From Carnimonas nigrificans ATCC BAA-78 (GTDB lineage Bacteria > Pseudomonadota > Gammaproteobacteria > Pseudomonadales > Halomonadaceae): a stretch of DNA of 64,000 bases. The stretch spans positions 62,001 to 126,000 of the forward strand of contig NZ_JAGO01000012.1 of NCBI RefSeq assembly GCF_000526695.1. The letters are read 5' to 3'. A program made the position numbers and the translations under genes. This document shows, in pieces, positions 46,081 to 55,152 of this stretch. The notes beneath the pieces are model-generated. The model was not told the origin of the DNA. It searched no databases and worked only from the letters and a program-made list of their open reading frames with translations. Every line of letters starts with the position of its first letter. Position 1 is the stretch's first letter.

Positions 46081-46108
46081 ATAAAAATGCCCGCATAAGC
46101 GGGCATTT
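46081..46108 (-). terminator. Rho-independent terminator of ppa
   Basis: AAATGCCCGC-TTAT-GCGGGCATTT followed by TTATT on the minus strand, 18 bp past the ppa stop. Confidence 0.9.
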
Positions 46109-46125
46109 GCTGGCCTTTGCAGGAA

Positions 46126-46662
46126 TTACTGCTGCTCGGCCTTGTAGGCTTCTACCGCCTGGGTAATCAGCTTGGTAGCAACATCCTTGTCGCCCCAGCC
46201 TTCAACCTTGACCCACTTGCCTTTTTCGAGATCCTTGTAGTTCTCGAAGAAGTGAACGATCTGCTGACGCAGCAGCTCGGGCAGGTCGCCGATATTTTGG
46301 ACGTCGTCGTACGCCTTGGTCAGTTTGGTGTGCGGTACACAGATGAGCTTGGCATCAACGCCAGCCTCGTCGGTCATGCGCAGTACACCCACCGGACGCG
46401 CACGGATAACGCTGCCGGGCTGTACCGGATAGGGAGTGACCACCAGCGCATCTGCCGGATCGCCATCATCGGCCAGCGTCTGGGAGATATAGCCATAGTT
46501 GGCAGGATAGAACATCGGAGTAGCGAGGAAGCGATCCACCATCAGCGCATCGGCGTCTTTATCCACTTCATACTTGATGGGCGCGTGATTGGTGGGAATC
46601 TCGATAACGACGTAAATATCTTCCGGTACGTCTTTTCCTGGCGTAATGCTTGAAAAACTCAT
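46126..46662 (-). CDS. ppa: Inorganic pyrophosphatase (family I)
   Basis: Hydrolyses pyrophosphate and so drives biosynthesis. The 178-residue protein has the family I motifs [28 protein letters not shown], the metal-binding [11 protein letters not shown] (~65-75, with three Asp), and [14 protein letters not shown]. Start ATG 46662 gives [19 protein letters not shown], as in homologues; the open frame further upstream is ignored. Confidence 0.97.
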   Translation of the reverse strand: MSFSSITPGKDVPEDIYVVIEIPTNHAPIKYEVDKDADALMVDRFLATPMFYPANYGYISQTLADDGDPADALVVTPYPVQPGSVIRARPVGVLRMTDEAGVDAKLICVPHTKLTKAYDDVQNIGDLPELLRQQIVHFFENYKDLEKGKWVKVEGWGDKDVATKLITQAVEAYKAEQQ

Positions 46663-46940
46663 GTTCGGACCTTGAATGCCTAGTTCGCAAATTGGTAGGT
46701 GAGAGTATACGAATAGCGCTAAAGGATTACCAACTTCACGGGAGGAAAAGTACGTCCTTGATGCAATATCCGGATAGCAGCAGGGAAGGTAGTGACGTGC
46801 CATGGCATTTAACCAGCCTGCGAATAATGCTTGTCTCGACCTTCAAAAGGTTTCCTTAATCTTTCGTTGAAGGCATCACGATAGGATAGAAAAGGGTAAC
46901 GTTGTCTTTGATTTGACGCTTCGTCATCTAATGCCTAACG

Positions 46941-46946
46941 TTATAA
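46941..46946 (+). promoter_or_regulatory. Candidate -10 element upstream of the BCCT gene
   Basis: A perfect TATAAT, 44 bp before the GTG start. The nearest -35-like TTGACG is 22 bp further upstream, longer than ideal, so an activator or an alternative sigma factor may be needed; osmotic induction would fit the product but is inferred. Otherwise the 328-bp gap 46663-46990 shows no gene. Confidence 0.35.
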
Positions 46947-46990
46947 TAATCATCTTGGAGTCATTGACATAAAAAGAGAGGAGCTAATTT

Positions 46991-48646
46991 GTGAGCAGTA
47001 ACGATCAGTCGCAGAGTGCCAACAGCGCCCCGGATGGTGTGCCGGCGCCAGACGGTGCCGTGAATCAGATTGATACTGATTATAAGGTGGGCCAGGATAA
47101 TATTCAGACATCCCGTTTTGGCATCAATGTTGACCTGCACAGCACTGTATTTATCGTGTCTTCATTGGTCATTGTTGCATTCGTGATCTTCACGCTGGTC
47201 TTTCCGACCACCGCGAGTGGCATGTTCAATGCCGCCGATGGCTTCCTCAAGGAAGACTTGAGCTGGATGTTTCTTGCCGTGGCGAATATTTTCGTCATTT
47301 TTTCGATCGTGCTGATTTTTACCCCGCTGAGCAAGGTGCGTCTGGGTGGGGTTGATGCCAAGCCTGACTTCAACTATCTAAGCTGGCTTGCGATGCTGTT
47401 TGCCGCCGGTATGGGCATTGGCCTGATCTTCTACGGTGTGGGAGAGCCGCTGGGGCATATGGGTACATCCATGGCGGGTGGCTCCGATGCACCGCTTGGC
47501 GGACTGCCGGGAGATGCAGAAGGCTCCAGGCATCTGGCGATGGCCGCGACCATCTTCCACTGGGGTCTGCACCCTTGGGCCATCTATTCAGTTGTTGCAC
47601 TGGCGCTGGCGCTGTTCTGCTTCAACAAGGGACTGCCGCTGACCATGCGTTCGGTGTTCTACCCGATTCTGGGTGACCGTGTCTGGGGCTGGCCGGGCCA
47701 CATCATTGATATTCTGGCCGTATTTGCCACGCTCTTTGGTTTGGCAACATCGCTGGGACTGGGCGCCTCACAGGGGGCAGCCGGGCTTGAGCATCTGTTT
47801 GGCATTCCCAATACGAATACCACGATAGTGGTTCTGATTATCGGGATTACCCTGATAGCGCTGCTCTCGGTTGTTCTGGGAGTCGAGAAGGGCGTCAAGC
47901 GTCTGTCCGAACTGAATATGGGGCTGGCACTGCTGCTGCTGGTATTCCTGTTTGTGGTAGGTCCTACCCTTGCGCTATGCACCGACTTCTTCTCTAACCT
48001 GTGGGGTTATATTACCTATTTGCCGGAACTCTCCAATCCAGTGCGCAGCACGGACGAGACCTTCGTGCATAACTGGACAGTGTTCTACTGGGCGTGGTGG
48101 ATCTCCTGGTCGCCTTTTGTCGGCATGTTCATTGCGCGCGTCAGCCGCGGTCGTACAGTACGCGAGTTCCTGATTGCGGTACTGATTGTACCTACCGTTG
48201 TAGGTGCCATCTGGATGACCGTATTCGGTGAAGTGGCTATTGATCAGCTCGTCAATCAAGGCTTTGAAGGTGCCAGGGATGCGGCCATCGAGCTTCAGCT
48301 CTTTGAAGTGCTGTCACAGCTGCCGCTGGCGTCCATCTCGTCGTTCATTGGCATTATCCTGGTCATGATGTTCTTTATTACGTCATCTGACTCGGGTTCG
48401 CTGGTCATTGACTCCATCACCGCGGGCGGCAAGGTCGATGCACCGGTACCGCAGCGCGTGTTCTGGGCTGTCATTGAAGGCGTGGTTGCCATTGCACTGC
48501 TATTGGGCGGTGGACTGGGTGCCTTGCAAACGGCGGTATTGACCACGGGGCTGCCGTTTATGCTGGTGCTGCTGGCGGCCTGCTTTAGCATTGTGCAGGG
48601 GCTTCGCACTGAGCCGCGGCCTGGCAAAATGCATCTTGCGTCATAA
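46991..48646 (+). CDS. BCCT-family betaine/choline/carnitine-type transporter
   Basis: A 551-residue secondary transporter with 12 predicted helices, probably importing choline, betaine or another compatible solute with Na+ or H+. BCCT hallmarks are the glycine stretch FAAGMGIGLIFYGVGEPLGH in helix 3, FHWGLHPWAIY, and the signature FYWAWWISWSPFVGMFIARV (helix 8) followed by SRGRTVREF. The N-terminal ~50 residues are a polar Asn/Asp/Pro tail; the C-terminal tail is short, unlike the long sensor tail of BetT. GTG 46991 is used, with GAGGAG 7 nt upstream. Monocistronic, with its own terminator. Confidence 0.95.
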   Translation: MSSNDQSQSANSAPDGVPAPDGAVNQIDTDYKVGQDNIQTSRFGINVDLHSTVFIVSSLVIVAFVIFTLVFPTTASGMFNAADGFLKEDLSWMFLAVANIFVIFSIVLIFTPLSKVRLGGVDAKPDFNYLSWLAMLFAAGMGIGLIFYGVGEPLGHMGTSMAGGSDAPLGGLPGDAEGSRHLAMAATIFHWGLHPWAIYSVVALALALFCFNKGLPLTMRSVFYPILGDRVWGWPGHIIDILAVFATLFGLATSLGLGASQGAAGLEHLFGIPNTNTTIVVLIIGITLIALLSVVLGVEKGVKRLSELNMGLALLLLVFLFVVGPTLALCTDFFSNLWGYITYLPELSNPVRSTDETFVHNWTVFYWAWWISWSPFVGMFIARVSRGRTVREFLIAVLIVPTVVGAIWMTVFGEVAIDQLVNQGFEGARDAAIELQLFEVLSQLPLASISSFIGIILVMMFFITSSDSGSLVIDSITAGGKVDAPVPQRVFWAVIEGVVAIALLLGGGLGALQTAVLTTGLPFMLVLLAACFSIVQGLRTEPRPGKMHLAS

Positions 48647-48676
48647 CCGCAGCGGCATTGTCAGTTGATTGCCATC

Positions 48677-48706
48677 ATGGGCGGCCTGCGGGTCGCCCAT
48701 TTTATT
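48677..48706 (+). terminator. Terminator of the BCCT gene
   Basis: ATGGGCGGCC-TGCG-GGTCGCCCAT (10 bp, one G-T pair) followed by TTTATT, 30 bp after the stop. The rest of the gap to 48893 shows no gene. Confidence 0.85.
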
Positions 48707-48893
48707 GAGGGGAAATGGTCAATCGCCGCCTGATGGAAGTAACGCTTCGCGCTCGCTCATGACACAGCGGGCGCTTTTGCGTTTCAGGGGAGGGGGTAGC
48801 TCTGGAGGCTATTCAGCTTGAGTGGAAGTAGGTGCTTCCTGGCGATACTTCTGGCGATTGAGCCAATCTCTCGCAATGGGAGGGAGCGCTGGC

Positions 48894-49607
48894 TTAACGC
48901 CATAGCTCGCCGCAGGGCAGCTCCGGTGAGAAATGGTAGCGAATCTGGGCCTGCAACAGCTCCGCTGTAGCCAAGGCATCCACATAGGCGTGATGTCCCG
49001 TATAAGGCGGAAGGTGGTAACGCTGGCGGCTCTCGTGCAGGCGAATCGAGGTGGCGGGGCGACCGCTCCAGCGGCGCAGTCGCGCCCACCACGATTGCCG
49101 GTGAAGGTGCGCTTCAATCGACATGGTGTCGAGCATGGGAAACAGCAGTTGCTCTCCGAGCCGGTCACGTACCGCATTGTGCAGGAACGAGCGCTCAAGC
49201 TGTCGATAGTGCACCACCACCAGTCGCCCGGTCAGGGCATTGAGAATGTCATCAAGCACCAGTGCCAGATCCGGCGCATCCTCCAGTTCCGAATGAGTGA
49301 TGCGGTGAAAGGTGACTGAGCTGCGCTTAAGGCCGCTGGGCGGGGCGAGCAGCCAGTAATTGCCGGCAGCCGGCTGGATGCGGTCGAGGCTGAAGGGCAC
49401 CAGCCCGATACTGATGATGTCGTTGTGGTTGGCATCAAGTCCGGTGGTCTCAAAATCCATGGCGACCATGGGCGTTTCAGCCAGCGGCGTTGCAGGATCA
49501 GGCAGTTGGCTTAGCAGCGACGCAATGCGGGGATGCTGGCACTGGGCGATGCGGGCGGTGAGATAGTCACTCCACGAAGGCGTTTTATGCTGGCGAACGC
49601 GCTTCAT
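48894..49607 (-). CDS. 3'-5' exonuclease, DnaQ-like (DEDDh)
   Basis: A 237-residue exonuclease of the DNA polymerase III epsilon type, stand-alone. Exo I is VAMDFETTGLD with Asp and Glu (~49-51), Exo II region HYRQLERSFL, and Exo III HHAYVDALATAELL with His and Asp near residue 205-210. It overlaps the upstream cNMP/CBS/DUF294 gene by 4 bp. This pair recurs in Pseudomonas and Halomonas relatives beside solute symporter genes, suggesting nucleotide-based signalling; here the symporter part is absent. Confidence 0.9.
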   Translation of the reverse strand: MKRVRQHKTPSWSDYLTARIAQCQHPRIASLLSQLPDPATPLAETPMVAMDFETTGLDANHNDIISIGLVPFSLDRIQPAAGNYWLLAPPSGLKRSSVTFHRITHSELEDAPDLALVLDDILNALTGRLVVVHYRQLERSFLHNAVRDRLGEQLLFPMLDTMSIEAHLHRQSWWARLRRWSGRPATSIRLHESRQRYHLPPYTGHHAYVDALATAELLQAQIRYHFSPELPCGELWR

Positions 49608-51520
49608 GAATGACGCTCCCGGTTTCCTTTGAGCGGATAGCGGAAGCCCAGGAATTTCTGGGCGTCCCTGAGGGTTTCAAAGGCTTCACGCAGATGGTGG
49701 CGTTCGCTGCGGCTGAAGGTGTCGGGCTCTACGCTGTTGTCGGGAGCTTCTCCTTGACTGATAGCCGCCGCCTGATGATTGATGCGCAGCGTTGATAAAT
49801 ACTCAAACGCATAGCGTAAACGCTTGATCATCTCGGCGGTGACGAGCTGAGTGTGAGCAATGTCATCAAGGCGCCCCAGGGTACTTTGCTGGGTAGAACC
49901 ACAGGCCAGTGCATGTACGCGAATGACATCACTCAGTGGCGCCGTACCACGCCGCTTCAGGTTAATAGAGCGGCGCTCGGCACCGTCCTGCTCCATCACG
50001 AAGGTGCGGAAAAAGCCCAGGGGCGGCGTGCGATTATTGGCATTACGGGCCATCGCCGCCAGAAAGCGCGGGTTGCTGGACGCCTGCTGGGCGATCAATT
50101 CACGCAGCTCCTGGACAAAGCTCTCTTCTCCATGTGCGCAGGCAAGATCGAAAAATATCGAGCTTTCCAGCAGGTGTTCAGGCGTGGGGGTGGCGATCCA
50201 GTCACTGAAGTAATGGCGCCATACCGATAGCGGTTGGCGCCATTTAGCGTTGGAAGCCATGATCTCACCGCTGCAATAGGCGTAGCCGCACTCGGCCATG
50301 TGGTCAGTGACGAACTCGGCCAGCTGTTTGAAGTAGTCGCCGTGAAGGCTCTCCTGATAGCTGTCGGCAATGATTAACGCATTATCCTGATCTGAGGTAA
50401 TGGTCACTTCCTCACGCGCCATGGAGCCCAGCACCATCATGGCATAGGGCACCGGCGGCGGCCCAAACTGCTCTTCTGCCAACTCGCAGAGGCGATGCAC
50501 GAAGGCGCGCCCGGTCAGCGACAGCGCGCGGCTGATCATGTCACTGCCGCTTTGCTGCTCGACCATACTGACAAAGTCGCGGCGTACATCCTGCGACAGC
50601 CTGACAAGCCCCTCGGTGGAAGGCTGACGCAGGATGGTATTGATCAGAAAGAGGTTGTTGGAAGTTTCAAAACGCAGCAGGTCAGCCAATTGCAGTACGC
50701 CAATGGGCCGTTTGCCATTCAGTATCGGAAGGTGCTGAATGCGCTCATCCAGCATTTTGAGCATCGCTTCGTAAGCTGAATCACTGGCCTGAGTCGTGAT
50801 AATGCGCCTTGATGTCATGATTTCCCGAAGGGAAGCCTGTGGGGAGATGGCTTCTGCCACTACACGGGTACACATGTCCCGGTCGGTCACGATGCCTACC
50901 AGCATCACGGGATGGTCTTCGTCATCCAGAAAGGCAAGGGGCAAGGTGCTATCGCACGGTTCCGTTACCAGCACACAGGTGACGTGCTGCTCCTGCATCA
51001 TGCTGGCCGCTTCCGAGAGTGACATGCTCGCCGTTGCCAGCAGCGGCTTCATTTGCACTAGCTGTCGTGCCTTGGTTGACAGCAGGGGGCTGCTTTGGCG
51101 CTGCTGCTCAAAAACGTGCTTGAGCCGCCCGCTGACATCCACAAACTCAGCGAACTCTTCACATTCATCGGCGACCTGCTCGAAGGTGGCGGCGTCGATA
51201 TAGTAGATCAGGCTGTCTTCAATGGCGGTGACCGGATAACGTACCGCACGCTTGCGGGCAAGGTCGGTGTAACCGAACAGATCGCCTTCCCCCAGACGAT
51301 TGAACAGGGTGGTGCCATCGCGCTGGTAAAGCTCGACAGCGCCACTTCTTATATAGCAGACGTGTTCGAGGGGCTGATCGCGGGTGAGTATCTGCTCGCC
51401 AGCCTTGAAGTAGCTGATTTCAACCGCATTGGCGACCGCTTGCAAAAGCGGCGCGGGAAGTCGGGAAAACGGCTCGAAGCGCGCCATGTGCTGTTCAATT
51501 TCATAAAGCTCGATGCTCAT
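49604..51520 (-). CDS. cNMP-binding / CBS / DUF294 nucleotidyltransferase-like signalling protein
   Basis: A 638-residue cytosolic protein. In order: cyclic-nucleotide-binding domain (~15-140, including FNRLGEGDLFGYTDL), a tandem CBS pair (~160-300, with GIVTDRDMCTRV and LPILNGKRPIGVLQLADLL), the DUF294 nucleotidyltransferase-like domain (~330-470) with GSMAREEVTITSDQDNALI keeping the G-S and D-x-D residues, and a C-terminal DUF294_C helical domain. Such proteins sense adenine nucleotides and resemble GlnD-type uridylyltransferases. AAGGAAGG 6 nt upstream fixes ATG 51520. Co-transcribed with the exonuclease; divergent from the PP2C-kinase gene across 207 bp. Confidence 0.92.
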   Translation of the reverse strand: MSIELYEIEQHMARFEPFSRLPAPLLQAVANAVEISYFKAGEQILTRDQPLEHVCYIRSGAVELYQRDGTTLFNRLGEGDLFGYTDLARKRAVRYPVTAIEDSLIYYIDAATFEQVADECEEFAEFVDVSGRLKHVFEQQRQSSPLLSTKARQLVQMKPLLATASMSLSEAASMMQEQHVTCVLVTEPCDSTLPLAFLDDEDHPVMLVGIVTDRDMCTRVVAEAISPQASLREIMTSRRIITTQASDSAYEAMLKMLDERIQHLPILNGKRPIGVLQLADLLRFETSNNLFLINTILRQPSTEGLVRLSQDVRRDFVSMVEQQSGSDMISRALSLTGRAFVHRLCELAEEQFGPPPVPYAMMVLGSMAREEVTITSDQDNALIIADSYQESLHGDYFKQLAEFVTDHMAECGYAYCSGEIMASNAKWRQPLSVWRHYFSDWIATPTPEHLLESSIFFDLACAHGEESFVQELRELIAQQASSNPRFLAAMARNANNRTPPLGFFRTFVMEQDGAERRSINLKRRGTAPLSDVIRVHALACGSTQQSTLGRLDDIAHTQLVTAEMIKRLRYAFEYLSTLRINHQAAAISQGEAPDNSVEPDTFSRSERHHLREAFETLRDAQKFLGFRYPLKGNRERHS

Positions 51521-51727
51521 TGTGGGCCTTCCTTGACGTGCTGTGCGCCCGACATTACCGGAAGCGTGCAGGCGTTTCCTTATGAAAATATTACAGGTAA
51601 AGATTGATGGCATGAATGACCGCCGCCCTAGTGCGCATGCGGATATCGCGAAGCGTGCAGGGTTGTGGCAAGCTTGCAGCCAGAAGAGCGAATGCCTACA
51701 ACAGGAGTGGCAAGGAGAGTGGCGCCA

Positions 51728-53482
51728 ATGGGGTTAAGGGTAAGCGTTGGTCAGGCATGTCTATCGTCCGAGCGTCAGCAGCGCTCTGCGGCAGCGGTGC
51801 AGTTGGCCGAGAGCGATATGCGTGACCGGTTTGGAGCCTGCGCGCTGATTGCGGACTCTCCTTCGCGTAATGCCATTGCCCAACAGGCCGCTGATCTTGC
51901 GATTAAAGGATTTCTCGCCGATTACAGCTCGACGCCCGCCGAGTGGACAATCAAGCGTGCTGCTACCCGTGTGCTGCTAGCGCTTAACGGCTGGTGTTTC
52001 AGTCAAAGCCGTTTTGTGACCAGCGGCAGCTACGTTAGCTCGCTCTCGGCGCTGATCCTTCATCGCGATCAGGGCCATCTGTTTCACGCGGGAGATACGG
52101 TGGTTTACCGGCTGCGCGGCGCTGAAATAGAGCAGCTTACACGTGAGCACGTCACCGATCTGGGCGGTTATCGCTACCCTTCGCGGGCGCTCGGCATGGA
52201 TGCCAGTCTCGATCTTGATTACCTGATGCTGCCGTTGGTGCAGGGTGATCTGTTTCTGTTTACCACTCAGGCAGTGCGCGGAATTCTGCTTCCCAGCGAT
52301 TATGTACAGCTCGTACGTGAGAACAGCGACGACCTGGACGCGGCCTGTGCCGCACTGGCCGATAGAGCGGCTGAACTGGCCGCTGCGCGCGGGGTCGCAG
52401 CCGAAGCGATCTGTTTCCAGCTCATGCGTGTGGATCGTCTGGAGGAGCTGTGGCCGCCGGCCAGTGACAACGACTATCTGCCCTTGCCCCCTGAGCTGTC
52501 CCCTGGTGATGATCTCGACGGCTACTGGATCGAAGAGGTGGTTTCCCGCAGCGATCAGCAGCGTATTTATCGCGTACGGGATGCCGCCAGTGGTGATCGC
52601 TTGCTGATGGCGGCACCTGCGCCTGACATGTCGGGCAGCAACGACTATCTCTATCTGTTTGATCGTCAGCGCGAGATGCTCGCTGCGCTGCGCTCCCCCC
52701 ATGTCAATCGTCTTGAAACGCCGCGCCGAGCGCCTTCCTGCCACTACTATCTGACCCACTATATAGAAGGTGACGTGCTCGGTGAGTGGATTCGCCAGCA
52801 CGCAGACATTGGGCTGGCGCAGCGTCTGGAAATTGGCCGCCAGATGACCAAGGCTGTCAGCGCGCTGCACCGCCGCGACTTTCTGCATCAGTCGCTGAGC
52901 CCTGAGAGCTTCGTGGTAGATCGCCATGGGCAGGTGGTGCTGGTCGATTTTGTGGCCTGCTGTCCGCGTGATACACCCTCAGAGATGGCGCGCTCATTGG
53001 CGCAAGGGGTCGGTCTTGGCGAATTTGCCGCGCCCGAGTATACGCTGGGGCTGGAAGTGGGGCGGCGCAGCGATCAGTATTCCCTCGCCTCGATAATCTA
53101 CTGGTTGCTGAGCTATTCGGCTTCCGCCGATCGGGTCAAAAAGGGGCGGTCGGCTCCCGGCCATGCCCGCCGGGGCTATCTGCCGTTCAAACCGATGGCA
53201 CGCAAGCTGCACTCCGAACAGGATCTGGATGCGCTGGAATACATACCGCTCACGCGCTGGGTAGGGAGTGCACCGGCTTCTCTTGATAACGTGCTGCAGC
53301 GCGCGGTGTCGCCCAAGCGCAGCATGCGTTTTCGGCGCCTTTATGAGCTGCTGGTAGGGTTGCGGCGTGCCGATGCGCAAACTACCCAATCGCGACTGAG
53401 CAGCTCGCGGCAACTGCTGATATGGCGGTTGATTGCGCTATCGTTGATGCTGGGCTGGCTGATTAGCTGGTGGTACTGGTAA
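51728..53482 (+). CDS. PP2C phosphatase-Ser/Thr kinase fusion, probably inactive in both domains
   Basis: A 584-residue fusion: N-terminal PP2C-like domain (~1-230), kinase-like domain (~255-530) and a C-terminal membrane helix (LIWRLIALSLMLGWLISWWYW region). The family start MGLRVSVGQA and AAGGAG 10 nt upstream select ATG 51728. In the PP2C part the expected ADG reads IADS and the expected (S/T)DG reads TTQA, so metal ligands are lost, though HAGDTVVYRLRG and QLTREH remain. In the kinase part the HRDLKPEN loop reads HQSLSPES, the VAIK-type lysine is replaced (LLMAAPAP), and no glycine loop is seen; VDF keeps the DFG Asp. It is therefore likely a pseudophosphatase-pseudokinase, still full length. 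Confidence 0.88.
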   Translation: MGLRVSVGQACLSSERQQRSAAAVQLAESDMRDRFGACALIADSPSRNAIAQQAADLAIKGFLADYSSTPAEWTIKRAATRVLLALNGWCFSQSRFVTSGSYVSSLSALILHRDQGHLFHAGDTVVYRLRGAEIEQLTREHVTDLGGYRYPSRALGMDASLDLDYLMLPLVQGDLFLFTTQAVRGILLPSDYVQLVRENSDDLDAACAALADRAAELAAARGVAAEAICFQLMRVDRLEELWPPASDNDYLPLPPELSPGDDLDGYWIEEVVSRSDQQRIYRVRDAASGDRLLMAAPAPDMSGSNDYLYLFDRQREMLAALRSPHVNRLETPRRAPSCHYYLTHYIEGDVLGEWIRQHADIGLAQRLEIGRQMTKAVSALHRRDFLHQSLSPESFVVDRHGQVVLVDFVACCPRDTPSEMARSLAQGVGLGEFAAPEYTLGLEVGRRSDQYSLASIIYWLLSYSASADRVKKGRSAPGHARRGYLPFKPMARKLHSEQDLDALEYIPLTRWVGSAPASLDNVLQRAVSPKRSMRFRRLYELLVGLRRADAQTTQSRLSSSRQLLIWRLIALSLMLGWLISWWYW

Positions 53483-53569
53483 CGATAGGGTTGAGCAACG
53501 CCTGGCAGTGTGCTCGAATCGCCTCGCCAGGTTTTTTGCAATAGAAATTCAACGTTAAGGTTTTGGTTA

Positions 53570-54931
53570 ATGCACATTCATGTGGTGGGGATCTGTGGCA
53601 CCTTTATGGGCAGCCTCGCGCTGTTGGCGCGCGCTCAAGGGCATCGGGTGACCGGCTCCGATGCCAATGTCTACCCGCCAATGAGTACTCAGCTGGAAGA
53701 GCAGGGCATTACCCTGATCGACGGTTTCAGCGCGGACAATCTGTCGCCGCGCCCCGACCTTGTGGTGATCGGCAATGCGCTTTCGCGCGGTAATCCGGAA
53801 GTGGAAGCCGTGCTTGATCAGCGCCTGCACTATGTGAGCGGCCCACAGCTTCTGCGTGAACAGGTGCTCGGTGATCGTCAGGTGCTGGCGGTTGCCGGTA
53901 CGCATGGCAAAACCACGACGGTGAGCATGCTGGCGTGGATTCTTGAGTTTGCAGGAATGAAGCCCGGTTTTCTGATCGGTGGTGTGCCTGGCAATTTTGA
54001 GGTGTCGGCGCGTATTGGCGATCAGCAGGCCCCCTTTGTGGTCGAGGCGGATGAGTATGACAGCGCCTTCTTCGATAAGCGTTCCAAGTTTGTTCACTAT
54101 CGCCCTGATGTGGCGGTGCTCAATAACCTTGAATACGATCACGCCGATATTTTTCCTGATCTTGCTGCTATCAAACGGCAGTTTCATCATCTAGTGCGCA
54201 CGGTGCCCGGCAGCGGTCAGCTGTTGGTCGCCGCTGAACAGCCAGCGCTTGAGCGGGTGCTTGAAATGGGCTGCTGGACACCCGTCGCGCGCTTCGGCGA
54301 CTCCCCTGACAGCGACTGGCAGCTTCTGAATGCAACGGCTGGCGGCCAGTGCTTCACGCTGCGTTATGGCGATCAGACAGCCAGCGTCGAGTGGAATTTA
54401 AGCGGCAGCTACAATCAGCATAATGCGCTCGCGGCAGCGGCGGCGGCATATGCAGTGGGTGTGCCGCTGGCTACCGCAGCGCAGGCCCTCTGCCATTTCA
54501 AGGCACCCCGTCGGCGCCAGGAAGTGCGCGGCAGCGTTGCAGGCGTCACGGTGATGGATGACTTCGCGCATCACCCCACGGCCATCGCCCAGACGCTTGA
54601 GGGGCTTCAAGCTCGCCATCAGCAGGGGCGGGTGCTTGCAGTGATTGAGCCGCGCTCCAACACCATGAAACTTGGCGCCATGCGCGACCGTCTTGCAGAT
54701 GCCGCTGCCAACGCCGATGCGGTGTACTGGTATCAGCCACCGCACCTCGACTGGTCCCTCGATGAGGTTGCCCATGCCAGCAAGGTGCCCGCGCAGGTAT
54801 TTACCTCTATCGAGGCATTGATTGCGGCGCTGATTGAAGAGGCACAGCCTGGTGATCTGATCGTCGGCATGAGCAACGGCAGCTTCGACGGCTTCCATCA
54901 AAAGCTGCTGGATGCCTTGGCGCAGCAGTAA
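53570..54931 (+). CDS. mpl: UDP-N-acetylmuramate:L-Ala-gamma-D-Glu-meso-DAP ligase
   Basis: Murein-recycling ligase that attaches recovered tripeptide to UDP-MurNAc. The 453-residue Mur ligase starts MHIHVVGICGTFMGSLALLA, has the ATP loop AVAGTHGKTTTVSML (~105), EADEYDSAFFDKRSKF, and LNNLEYDHADIF, then MDDFAHHPTAI with the His/Asp pair in the C-terminal domain. The start at 53570 matches the family; an open frame from 53510 is not needed. It has its own downstream terminator. Confidence 0.97.
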   Translation: MHIHVVGICGTFMGSLALLARAQGHRVTGSDANVYPPMSTQLEEQGITLIDGFSADNLSPRPDLVVIGNALSRGNPEVEAVLDQRLHYVSGPQLLREQVLGDRQVLAVAGTHGKTTTVSMLAWILEFAGMKPGFLIGGVPGNFEVSARIGDQQAPFVVEADEYDSAFFDKRSKFVHYRPDVAVLNNLEYDHADIFPDLAAIKRQFHHLVRTVPGSGQLLVAAEQPALERVLEMGCWTPVARFGDSPDSDWQLLNATAGGQCFTLRYGDQTASVEWNLSGSYNQHNALAAAAAAYAVGVPLATAAQALCHFKAPRRRQEVRGSVAGVTVMDDFAHHPTAIAQTLEGLQARHQQGRVLAVIEPRSNTMKLGAMRDRLADAAANADAVYWYQPPHLDWSLDEVAHASKVPAQVFTSIEALIAALIEEAQPGDLIVGMSNGSFDGFHQKLLDALAQQ

Positions 54932-55059
54932 CAGAGGCTTCTCTAGAGAGTTTCCCTGCTTGTGATAAGGGAAGGAAGGCAGAAGGAAGGACGAATAGAG
55001 AGCCGGGAAGGCTTCTCAAATGATAAATGCCCTGTCGAAAAGCAGGAAATCAGTCGCTT

Positions 55060-55085
55060 AGGGAGTGCTCAGGCACTCCCTTTTT
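55060..55085 (+). terminator. Rho-independent terminator after mpl
   Basis: AGGGAGTGC-TCAG-GCACTCCCT followed by TTTT; a perfect 9-bp stem about 130 bp past the mpl stop, before the converging DedA-PAP2 gene. Confidence 0.88.
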
Positions 55086-55152
55086 CGTATGCGGAAGAAG
55101 GGCAGCGCCGTGAAGTCGCTGTTATTGCGCTACTCCGCTGAATGCGTGGCGG

